32,884 nt of DNA from positions 1-32,884 of the forward strand of contig JAJDTF010000130.1 in NCBI GenBank assembly GCA_022827265.1. Direction: 5' to 3'. Below are positions 6,762 through 14,847 of the stretch, piece by piece; within the stretch, counting starts at the first letter, position 1, and each line of letters begins with the position of its first letter. The notes beneath the pieces were generated by a model. That model saw only the letters and a program-made list of their open reading frames with translations. It was not told the origin of the DNA and did not search any database. This DNA is from Acidimicrobiia bacterium (GTDB taxonomy: Bacteria; Actinomycetota; Acidimicrobiia; Acidimicrobiales; Poriferisodalaceae). The translations under genes were made by a program, and so were the position numbers.

Positions 6762-9700
6762 TCAGGGGCGGAGGGTGGGGCCTCGATAGCCGGGGGCGAA
6801 GCCGTGCTCGATCAGTGCGTCGTGGATCGGGTGCTCGGCGGCGGGGCCTGCGTCGATGCGGGCCAGCTCGACCTTGGCGAGCCGGCCGTCGGCGAGTGCC
6901 TGACGCAGTGCGCCGATCCAGCGCAGGTCGGCTGCGGCGTGCTCGAAGGTGTGCAGGGTGCGCCCGCCACGGTCCAGTGCGACGAGCGGCGTGCCGTCGG
7001 CCAGCACCAGGTGCGCGCCGGCCGTGCGGCTGGGTCGGCCATCGCTGGGCGGCCAGCTGAGTGCGGCGCCGTACGGCTGGGCCGGATCAGCCGCGGCCAG
7101 CACCACGACATCGGCCGAGCGTTCGCTGCGGTCGTGCGGGCGCTCGGGTGTCGCGTGGCGGTCGGTGTGTGACGGCGACGAGTGCTCGCGATAGTCCCGC
7201 AGGCGTTCGACCGCCGCTGCGGTCGCGAACTGCGCTGCGCCAAGTCCTTCCACGAAATGGCCACGTCGCACGCTGCCTCGCTCTTCGAGGGCACGCAGGA
7301 TGCCGTAGGCCGCTGCGAAGCCTCCCGGATGGCCCTCGGCGAGCACACCGGGACGGGTGACGATGCCGTGCCGTTCCAGCAGCGCTTGCGCGCCACCGTG
7401 CGCCCGTTCGGTGGGGGACGGCGCAGGCTCGCGCAGCAACGAGGTCAGCGACCAACGGCCCGCTGCACTCGGCGGCCCGCCGCCGCGCAAGCGGCCGGGA
7501 CGTGGTCGGCGGGCCGGCCCCGAACGGGTGAGCACACCCGACCGGCCGCGGCGCGCGCCATGCCGTGCACCAGCAGCCCGGCCAGCACCGGAAGACTTGC
7601 TTCTGCTGCTGCGACGCGGTCCGAGTGCCCGCAGCGGTGCCAGCGTGTCGTTCGTCACCAGCCCCGCCCACACCAAGTCCCATAGCGCAGCCAGCACGCG
7701 CTCGGACAAGTTCGCCAGATCCGCGGATTGTCTCGGTTCGGTAGGCGCGCTCGCTTCCGGTCGCCCGTCGCTGCGAGTCAGATCGGCAGCGACGTCAGGG
7801 AGCGAGCTATCACCGCTCGTCACGGTGCTCCCGCCACTGCGCGACGAACCGACTGCTGCATCGGGCGGGGTCGGATCGTGGTCGCTTGGCCCCGGCCCAA
7901 CCTGCGGTGTCGCGTCCGGAACGTCCGCCGAGGGGGAACGGTCGGACGCGGGGCTCTGTTCCTCGCCTGCTGCTGTCGCCTTGTGCGCTGCCGCGAGCAG
8001 ATCGGGCCAGAAGGCGGCACCATGCTCGCTGAGGTGGGCGAGCAGGGCTGCGGCTACCGGGTCGTCGGGCTCGACATCGGTCGGCGGTGCCAGGGTGGCG
8101 ATCTCGTCGCGCCAGTAGAGACGGATGCGGCCGTCGTTGGGGCCGAGCGATCCCGCACCGATCCACACCAGCTCGCCGCTCGCCAGCAACGCGTCCAGAT
8201 CGGCGCCGCTGTAGCGGGCGACACGTGCGGGCAGCACCTCGGTCTCGAGGATCGAGGCGGCCACAGGCGCACCAGCGAGCTGCGTGATGGCGTCAGCCAG
8301 CGCATCGGCGCCCCGCCGTGGCCGCTCGATGCTGTGCCACGCCGCCAGGAAACGGGCATACGCCTCGGGTGGCACCGGCTCCACCTCGCGGCGCAGCCGT
8401 GCCAGCGAGCGTCGTCGCACGGTGCGCAGGACCGATGTGTCGCACCATTCGGTGCTGGTGCCGTCGGGCCGGAACGCACCGCGGGTGACCCGCTTGGCTG
8501 TCTCGAGCCGATTGAGCGCCGCCGTGACGCGCACGACCGCAATGCCCAGCCGCTCGGCAACGGCGTCGGCCTCGAATGGCACATGCGTGGATGCGAAGCG
8601 AGCCACCAATTCGTCGAGCGGGTCGGCGCCTGGCGTCAGCACGTCGACAGTCAGCGCCGCGGGCAGGCCCACGGGCAGCGCGCACCCCAGCGCATCCCGA
8701 TAGCGGGCGGCGTCCTCCACCGCCACATACCGGGTCTCGCCCGCCACCCGCAGCTCGACAGCACGACGCTCGGTCATCAGCTCAGCCAGCCAGCCTTCGC
8801 CAGACGGCGACTCGTCACTTGAGGGTGCTTCTGACACTGCAGGCTCGCCGGATTGGGCTGCTTCCTCTCCCGCTTGCTCCGCCGTTGACGAGACCGGCTG
8901 TTCGGTCACGCAGCGGTGCGCGATCTCTAGTGCGGTGAGGTCGCCGACTCGGTTCAGCACGTCGGCCAGCTCGTCGGGGCTGCGAGCCCGGCGACCGTCG
9001 GCCAGGCGCTGCAGCTCCAGCTCGAGCGTGGCGAGCACCTCAGCGTCGAGCAGCTCCCGCAGCTCCTCGGCACCGAGCAGATCGGCCAGCAGGTCGCGGT
9101 CGAGCGCCAGCGCCGCGGCCCGGCGTTCGGCCAGCGGTGCGTCGCCGCCGTACATGAACACCGAGATCCAGTCGAACAGCAGGCTCTGCGCCATCGGCGA
9201 GGCGCCGTCGGTGTCCACGGTGACCATGCGGATCTTGCGCGACCGGATGTCGGACAGCACCTCGGCCAGTGCCGGCACGTCGAACACTTCCTGCAGGCAT
9301 TCCCGGGAGGTTTCCAAGAGCATCGGGAAGCTCGGGTACTTGGCCGCCACCTCCAGCAGCCCGGCCGAGCGCTGGCGCTGCTGCCACAGCGGCACCCGCT
9401 CGCCGGGCCGGCGGCGGGGCAGCAGCAGCGCCCGGCCCGCGACCTCCCTGAAGCGCGACGCGAACAGGGCCGTCGAAGGCAGATGACTCACGATGGCATC
9501 GCGCACCTCGTCGGGATCGAGGGCCAGGTCCGTCGCATCCAGCACCGGAGCGCCGGTGGTGCCCGGCGAGTCCCACGCGGAGCCGTTGCCCGCCGAACCT
9601 GAGCTGCCGGGCTCGTCGGGCGACCAGACATCGGGCAGCCGCAGCACGATGCCGTCGTCGCTCCACAGCAGCTCGACGCCGCCCATGCCGTTGACATCCC

Positions 9701-12290
9701 CGCTGCCGACCGCTTGCTCGGCGAGCTTGGCCTGCAGCGCGATCCCCCACGGCGCATGCACCCGGGCACCGAACGGGGTGAGAACGCAGATGCGCCAGTC
9801 GCCGATCTCGTCGCGGAAGCGCTCCACCACAATCGTGCGGTCGTCGGGCACCGCGCCGGTCGCCGCCCGCTGCGCGTCGAGATACCGCAGCACGTTGACC
9901 GCGGCAGAACGGTCGAGGCAGTTCTCCCGCTGCAGCTGCTCGACCAGCCGAGCAGTCGGCTCGGCGGCTCTTGAAGACGCGCTGACAGTTGAACCCTCCC
10001 GTTGCGTCGCCTGTTGTTTCCCGCTCTTGTTCGCTGCGCTCACGGGCCGCTCGGGCCCCGGCTTCGCCGTTCGGCTCAGCCTCTGGGCAGCTCGACGCGG
10101 AGGCTGTGCGCCGCTACCTGTCTCCGATGACGACTTTGCTGCCGGATCGACGTCGCCGCGCCGGGCCATGACAGCAGCCCGCTCCGCTTCGGCATCGAGC
10201 TGCAACAGGTGCGACTCGAGATCCGCAGGCAGCTCGTCGCCGATCGTGCGGATGAACGCCCCGACCGCCCGGCCCAGCTCCAGCGGACGGCCGGGCCCGT
10301 CGCCGTGCCAGAACGGCATCTTGCCCGGCTCGCCCGGCGCGGGCGTCACCACCACCCGGTCGAAAGTGATCTCGGCGATCCGCCACGTCGACGCTCCCAG
10401 CAGGAACGTCTCGCCCACCCGGGCCTCGTACACCATCTCCTCGTCGAGCTCGCCCACACGCGACCCGTCGGTGGTGAACACCGCGTAGAGGCCCCGGTCG
10501 GGAATCGTCCCGGCGTTGGTCACCGCCAAGCGGCCCGCACCCTGGCGAGCCCGCAGCATCCCGGTGGTGCGGTCCCACACGATCCGCGGCCGCAGCTCCC
10601 GGAATTCCTCGGACGGGTAGCGGCCAGCCAACAGGTCGAGCACCGAGCTGAACACCTCCTCGCTGAGCTGCTCGTATGGCGCGGACCGTCGGATGACCGC
10701 CAGCAAGTCGGGCACCGACCAGTCGTCGACCGCAACCATGGCCACCACCTGCTGGGCCAGCACGTCGAGCGGCTGGCGGGGGAAGCGGATCGACTCGATC
10801 TCGCCGGTGCCCATGCGCTGCGCCACCACCGCCGCCTCGACCAGGTCGCCCCGGTGGCGAGGAAAGATCTTGCCGACGCTGGGCTCGCCCACCTGGTGCC
10901 CGGCCCGCCCGATGCGCTGCATCCCCGCCGCCACCGACGGCGGCGAGGCCACCTGAACCACCAGGTCGACCGCGCCCATGTCGATGCCCAGCTCCAACGA
11001 CGAGGTGGCCACGATGGCGCGCACCCGGCCCGCCTTCAGATCGTCCTCGACTCCCAGGCGCTGTTCACGGCTGAGCGAGCCATGATGCGCCCGCACCAGC
11101 TCGACGCCCTCTGGCGGCGACGTGCCTTCTGCTTCGGCGGCCCGGTTGAGCCCCTCGAGGTGCAGCTCGTTCAGCCGGGTGGCCAGCCGCTCGGCCAGCC
11201 GGCGGGCATTGGTGAAGATGATGGTGGAGCGGTGCGCGTAGACCAGCTCCAGCAGCCGGGGGTGAATGGCCGGCCAGATGCTGTTGGAATGCGTCTGCGA
11301 CGCCGCAGTGTCCGATGGCGCCACCGGCGACGGCGCTGGGTCGGCCTGGGCTGCCGTCTCGGCTGTGTCTGATGGCGCCACTGCGAGCTTCGGCGCTGTG
11401 TCTGATGGCGCCACTGCCACCGGCTCGGCGAAGTCATCGTCATGATCCACGCGCACAGCACCGTTGGGCGCGGCCCCAGCGCTGGCGGCCGCCAGATCGC
11501 CCATGTCGGACACGCCGACGATGACCTCCACGTCGAGCTGCTTGGTCATGCCGGCATCGGTGATCTCGACATGACGCGACGCCGGCTGATCGGGATCGCT
11601 CCCGCCGAGGAACCGGGCCACCTCCGACAGCGGGCGCTGGGTGGCCGACAGCCCGATCCGCTGCGGCGGCTCGCCGGTCAGCTCGCACAGCCGCTCCAGC
11701 GACAGCGCCAGGTGCGTGCCCCGCTTGGTGGCCGCCACCGAGTGGATCTCGTCGACGATGACCCACCGCACCCACCGCAGCGTCTCGCGCGCCTGCGACG
11801 TCAGCATCAGGTACAGCGACTCCGGCGTGGTGATCGCAATGTCGGGTGGCCGGGTGACCAGCCGCCGACGTTCAGCAGCGCTGGTGTCGCCCGTGCGCAC
11901 CCCCACCGTCGGCATGTGCACGTCGACGCCCAGCCGCTCGGCGGCGAGACCGATGCCAGCCAGCGGCGCCCGCAGGTTCTTGTCGACGTCGACAGCCAGC
12001 GCCCGCAGCGGCGACAGGTACAGCACCCGGGTTCGCTCCGCACGCGCCGGCTCCGGCTCGCTCATCACCCGGTCGATCGCCCACAAGAACGCGGCCAGCG
12101 TCTTGCCCGACCCAGTAGGAGCAGCAATCAGGCAATGCCGCCCCGCCGAAATGCTCTGCCACCCAGAAACCTGGCACTCAGTAGGAGCCGCAAAAGTCGA
12201 CGCGAACCACTCCCCAGTAGGCGCGCTAAACGACCCCAACGCCGTGTGCATGCGACTCGCGATGTCGCCTTCAGAGGCAGAACCAGCCAT
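6762..12290 (-). CDS. lhr: Lhr-family large ATP-dependent helicase
   Basis: Superfamily 2 helicase with the Lhr architecture: two RecA-like domains, a winged helix and a long C-terminal extension. It unwinds DNA or RNA-DNA hybrids and in actinobacteria is linked to DNA repair. Visible motifs are Walker A APTGSGKT (57-64), DEIH (180-183), SAT (215-217) and the motif VI QRIGRAGHQ in the second domain. At 1842 residues it exceeds the roughly 1500 of typical long Lhr proteins. The excess lies in low-complexity inserts: about 265-335 with three VAPSDTA repeats, about 690-760, and Ser/Pro/Arg-rich stretches in the C-terminal third. The start is ATG, 54 nt downstream of the CDGSH gene with a hairpin between. 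A decayed copy of its 3' end lies about 1.2 kb beyond its stop. Confidence 0.93.
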   Translation of the reverse strand: MAGSASEGDIASRMHTALGSFSAPTGEWFASTFAAPTECQVSGWQSISAGRHCLIAAPTGSGKTLAAFLWAIDRVMSEPEPARAERTRVLYLSPLRALAVDVDKNLRAPLAGIGLAAERLGVDVHMPTVGVRTGDTSAAERRRLVTRPPDIAITTPESLYLMLTSQARETLRWVRWVIVDEIHSVAATKRGTHLALSLERLCELTGEPPQRIGLSATQRPLSEVARFLGGSDPDQPASRHVEITDAGMTKQLDVEVIVGVSDMGDLAAASAGAAPNGAVRVDHDDDFAEPVAVAPSDTAPKLAVAPSDTAETAAQADPAPSPVAPSDTAASQTHSNSIWPAIHPRLLELVYAHRSTIIFTNARRLAERLATRLNELHLEGLNRAAEAEGTSPPEGVELVRAHHGSLSREQRLGVEDDLKAGRVRAIVATSSLELGIDMGAVDLVVQVASPPSVAAGMQRIGRAGHQVGEPSVGKIFPRHRGDLVEAAVVAQRMGTGEIESIRFPRQPLDVLAQQVVAMVAVDDWSVPDLLAVIRRSAPYEQLSEEVFSSVLDLLAGRYPSEEFRELRPRIVWDRTTGMLRARQGAGRLAVTNAGTIPDRGLYAVFTTDGSRVGELDEEMVYEARVGETFLLGASTWRIAEITFDRVVVTPAPGEPGKMPFWHGDGPGRPLELGRAVGAFIRTIGDELPADLESHLLQLDAEAERAAVMARRGDVDPAAKSSSETGSGAQPPRRAAQRLSRTAKPGPERPVSAANKSGKQQATQREGSTVSASSRAAEPTARLVEQLQRENCLDRSAAVNVLRYLDAQRAATGAVPDDRTIVVERFRDEIGDWRICVLTPFGARVHAPWGIALQAKLAEQAVGSGDVNGMGGVELLWSDDGIVLRLPDVWSPDEPGSSGSAGNGSAWDSPGTTGAPVLDATDLALDPDEVRDAIVSHLPSTALFASRFREVAGRALLLPRRRPGERVPLWQQRQRSAGLLEVAAKYPSFPMLLETSRECLQEVFDVPALAEVLSDIRSRKIRMVTVDTDGASPMAQSLLFDWISVFMYGGDAPLAERRAAALALDRDLLADLLGAEELRELLDAEVLATLELELQRLADGRRARSPDELADVLNRVGDLTALEIAHRCVTEQPVSSTAEQAGEEAAQSGEPAVSEAPSSDESPSGEGWLAELMTERRAVELRVAGETRYVAVEDAARYRDALGCALPVGLPAALTVDVLTPGADPLDELVARFASTHVPFEADAVAERLGIAVVRVTAALNRLETAKRVTRGAFRPDGTSTEWCDTSVLRTVRRRSLARLRREVEPVPPEAYARFLAAWHSIERPRRGADALADAITQLAGAPVAASILETEVLPARVARYSGADLDALLASGELVWIGAGSLGPNDGRIRLYWRDEIATLAPPTDVEPDDPVAAALLAHLSEHGAAFWPDLLAAAHKATAAGEEQSPASDRSPSADVPDATPQVGPGPSDHDPTPPDAAVGSSRSGGSTVTSGDSSLPDVAADLTRSDGRPEASAPTEPRQSADLANLSERVLAALWDLVWAGLVTNDTLAPLRALGPRRSSRSKSSGAGRAAGARHGARRGRSGVLTRSGPARRPRPGRLRGGGPPSAAGRWSLTSLLREPAPSPTERAHGGAQALLERHGIVTRPGVLAEGHPGGFAAAYGILRALEERGSVRRGHFVEGLGAAQFATAAAVERLRDYREHSSPSHTDRHATPERPHDRSERSADVVVLAAADPAQPYGAALSWPPSDGRPSRTAGAHLVLADGTPLVALDRGGRTLHTFEHAAADLRWIGALRQALADGRLAKVELARIDAGPAAEHPIHDALIEHGFAPGYRGPTLRP
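11304..11414 (-). repeat. In-frame VAPSDTA repeats inside lhr
   Basis: The seven-residue unit VAPSDTA occurs three times (residues 293-299, 304-310, 323-329), encoded by near-identical DNA (GTGTCTGATGGCGCCACTG on the plus strand). It sits in the linker between the two RecA-like helicase domains, so it is probably a disordered spacer that grew by slippage or recombination. Confidence 0.8.
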
Positions 12291-12319
12291 CCAAGGCCAT
12301 TACTACAGCCCCGGTGTCA

Positions 12320-12340
12320 CACCCGCCTTCGCAGCGGGTG
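12320..12340 (-). terminator. Short hairpin between the CDGSH gene and lhr
   Basis: CACCCGC and GCGGGTG form a 7-bp GC stem with a 7-nt loop, immediately after the CDGSH stop and about 30 nt before the lhr ATG. No U-tract follows, so it may be a weak or factor-dependent terminator, or an element that lowers lhr expression relative to the upstream genes. Coordinates may be off by one base. Confidence 0.35.
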
Positions 12341-12344
12341 CGTT

Positions 12345-12548
12345 CTAGCTGGGCGGGTTCAGCGTCCCGTCGAACCCCTGGTTGTGGCTGCCATCACACA
12401 TCGGCTTGGTATTCGACTCACCACACCGACAAAGCGCAACAACCGCATCGCCGTCAGACAGCGTGTTCCCCTCGTGGTCCGATACCTGGCACGGACCACG
12501 CACCAGCAGCGGTCCATTGTCCAGCACTGTCACCGTGACATCAGCCAT
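12345..12548 (-). CDS. CDGSH iron-sulfur domain protein
   Basis: A 67-residue protein with the complete CDGSH cluster motif: C40-R-C42, then P49-M-C51-D-G-S-H55, which binds one [2Fe-2S] cluster through three Cys and one His. Proteins of this type are small redox or cluster-transfer proteins of mostly unknown bacterial role. The ATG at 12548 is preferred over an upstream in-frame start at 12680 because conservation begins at MADVTVTVLDNGPL and GGGAG lies 6 nt before it. Its start overlaps the helD stop by 8 nt (ATGGCTGA), so it is likely translated by coupling to helD. A role in heme or iron handling is possible given hemE/hemG upstream, but is inference only. Confidence 0.88.
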   Translation of the reverse strand: MADVTVTVLDNGPLLVRGPCQVSDHEGNTLSDGDAVVALCRCGESNTKPMCDGSHNQGFDGTLNPPS

Positions 12549-14847
12549 GCGAATCTCCCGAGCTCGCCTCTGCCGCAGCGGCGTGAGCGGCAGTGCGGCC
12601 AGTGTTGCACGCCCCAGCGCCGCATGACGCAGCAGCCGAATGGAGCGGTTCGGGCAGCGGCCGCGACGACACCACCGCAACCCGCTTGGTGGCGCGGGTC
12701 AGCGCCACGTACAGCGCCCGCAGGCCCTGCGGTTCCTCGTCGACCATCGCTGCCGGCTCCACCACCACCACGCCGTCGGTTTCCAGCCCCTTGCACAGCC
12801 GCACTGGCGCCAGGGTCACATGCGGATGCAGCGCGCCGGTGGCGTTGCGGCTCGCCGCGGTGGCGCGGCCGAAGTCGACGCCGGCGGAGGCAAGCAGCTC
12901 GGCAATGTCGTCCATGTGCTCGGCCGGCGACACCACCAGCATGCTCCCGCCGTCCAGCTCGGCCGCCTCAAACACCACCGTGTCCAGCACCCCCTGCGCC
13001 ACACCGCCGGACGCAGTCACGAAACGGGGCGGCGCGCCGTCGATGCGCACCGCAGCGGGCGGGGCCAGGCCGGGCGCAGCCGCGGCGAGCACCTGGTTGG
13101 CCAGCTCGAGGCTGGGCTGGGGGATCCGGTAGCTGAGCGTGAGCTCGGACAGCCGTGGCGCCACCGGCCCCGAGGGCAGGTGGGCCAGAATCTCGTGCCA
13201 GCTCGACGGCGCATGCGCCGAGGTGGCCTGCGCGATGTCGCCGACCAGCGTCATCGAGCCGTTCAGCGATCGCCGGGCGATCATCCGCAGCGCCATAGGC
13301 GGCTGGTCCTGGCATTCGTCCACCACGATGTGGCCGTAGGTGCGCATCTCGGTGTCGCTGCGGCGCTTGCGCGAGCGCGACCGGGGCCCCAGCACGGAGT
13401 AGGCCTCGTCGAGCATGGGCACGTCGGCGTCGCTCCACTCGTAGTCGGCCTCGCCGTCGCCCCGGGGGCGGAACAGCTGCTCGGTCTCGGCATCGGACAG
13501 CACTCCGCCGGCCGCCGAACGCAGCAGCGCACGCGAGCCGTAGAGGTCGCGCAGCAGTTGCGCTGGGGTCAGCAGCGGCCACATGCGCTCGAACGCCTCC
13601 ATCACCCCGGGATGGCGGGAGAACCGTTCGCGCAGCTTGGACGGCTCGGGGCGGCGGCGGTGCGAGGCCGACATGGCTGCATAGGCCGCCTGTTCCACGT
13701 ATGCCCGGCCCGCGTTGTGATGGCGGAAACGGCGGCGGGCCTCGGCCACGATGGCCCGCGACGTGCTCGCCGCCAGCGTGACGTACCCCAGGCCGAAATC
13801 GAGGCGCAGGTCGCTGCGCAGCGGGCGCTGCCGGTCGCGCACGGCATTCATCACCACCTGCGACATGCGGACATCGCCCTTGATGCGTGCCGCCTCGGGC
13901 GTGTCGGCCAGGCGCACCCGCACCTCGGGGAAGATCTCGTTGAACAGATCGGCCAGCACGAACAGGTGCACGCCGGCCTCGCCCAGGCTGGGCAGCACCC
14001 GTTCCACGTAGCGCAGGAAGAGCCGGTTGGGGCCCACCACGAGCACGCCCTGGCCGGCCAGCGGGAACCGGTACGTGTACAGCAGGTAGGCGGCGCGGTG
14101 CAGCGCCACGATGGTCTTGCCGGTGCCGGGACCGCCCTGGGTGACCAGGATGCCCTTGCGCGGGCTGCGGATGATCTCGTCCTGCTCGGCCTGGATGGTG
14201 GACACGACCTGCTGGAGCTGACCGTCGCGGCGCTGCTCGAGCGCGGCGTACAGCGCCCCGTGGGCGTTCAGTCGAGGGCCGTTGCCGCCGTTGGCACTGG
14301 CGTCGAGCGCGTCGAGGTCGAAGATCTCGTCTTCGAGGCCGGCGAGGACGCGGCCGCGGCACACGAAGTGGCGACGGCGCAGCAGCCCCAGCGGGTTGCC
14401 GCCGGTGGCACGGAAGAACGGCTCCGCGATCGGCGCCCGCCAGTCCACCACCACCGGCTCCTGCCGCTCATCCGCAACCGCAAGCCTGCCTATGTAGAAC
14501 GTCTCGCTGGGACCCGTGGCGTCGGGCACTTGCGCATCGGCACTCGTCTTGGCTGACCGGTCGATGCGGCCGAACACCAGCGACGACGAGCCGAGCTCGA
14601 GCTGGCTCAGGCGCCCTGCGACGGCGTCTTCGATGACGTCGCGCTCGAAGCGAGCCTGCCGAGTGCCGCCTCGGCCCACCTCGACCATTTCGCGCAGCCG
14701 CGTCGCCCGCTGCCGGGACGACTCCAGCAGCGCGTACGCACGGTCGATATGAGCTTGTTCTGCCTGGATTTCCGGATGGCTCACGCTTGGCTCGTCACCG
14801 CTTTTGAGGCTGATCAAGGCTACTCGCGGCTCGTCACCCCTCCGCAC
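12541..14847 (-). CDS. helD: HelD-like superfamily 1 ATPase, RNA polymerase recycling factor
   Basis: UvrD/Rep-like ATPase of the HelD family, which in Gram-positive bacteria binds RNA polymerase, removes it from stalled complexes and in some actinobacteria contributes to rifampicin tolerance. It has an N-terminal helical arm (about 25-60, PEIQAEQAHIDRAYALLE), which in the family enters the secondary channel. A family-typical FYIGR and VVVDWRAPIAEPFF block follows (117-145). Walker A is GGPGTGKT (238-245), then VVDECQDQPPMALR as Walker B. The C-terminal helicase motif is LYVALTRA. The 768-residue length fits. The GTG start at 14847 overlaps the lnt stop by 14 nt; a GTG at 14784 (beginning SHPEIQAEQ) is also plausible because the first 21 codons contain a 39-bp-spaced duplication of GGTGACGAGCC. 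Confidence 0.88.
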   Translation of the reverse strand: MRRGDEPRVALISLKSGDEPSVSHPEIQAEQAHIDRAYALLESSRQRATRLREMVEVGRGGTRQARFERDVIEDAVAGRLSQLELGSSSLVFGRIDRSAKTSADAQVPDATGPSETFYIGRLAVADERQEPVVVDWRAPIAEPFFRATGGNPLGLLRRRHFVCRGRVLAGLEDEIFDLDALDASANGGNGPRLNAHGALYAALEQRRDGQLQQVVSTIQAEQDEIIRSPRKGILVTQGGPGTGKTIVALHRAAYLLYTYRFPLAGQGVLVVGPNRLFLRYVERVLPSLGEAGVHLFVLADLFNEIFPEVRVRLADTPEAARIKGDVRMSQVVMNAVRDRQRPLRSDLRLDFGLGYVTLAASTSRAIVAEARRRFRHHNAGRAYVEQAAYAAMSASHRRRPEPSKLRERFSRHPGVMEAFERMWPLLTPAQLLRDLYGSRALLRSAAGGVLSDAETEQLFRPRGDGEADYEWSDADVPMLDEAYSVLGPRSRSRKRRSDTEMRTYGHIVVDECQDQPPMALRMIARRSLNGSMTLVGDIAQATSAHAPSSWHEILAHLPSGPVAPRLSELTLSYRIPQPSLELANQVLAAAAPGLAPPAAVRIDGAPPRFVTASGGVAQGVLDTVVFEAAELDGGSMLVVSPAEHMDDIAELLASAGVDFGRATAASRNATGALHPHVTLAPVRLCKGLETDGVVVVEPAAMVDEEPQGLRALYVALTRATKRVAVVSSRPLPEPLHSAAASCGAGACNTGRTAAHAAAAEASSGDSHG

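Noticed and set aside
11442..13136. Plus-strand open frame of 564 codons
   Set aside because: Covers the antisense of lhr, the CDGSH gene and helD; Arg/Pro/His-rich composition typical of a shadow frame.
14789..14838. 39-bp-spaced repeat of GGCTCGTCACC at the helD start
   Set aside because: Only 11 bp and within an uncertain N-terminus; noted in the helD entry because it affects start choice, but too short to be a finding.
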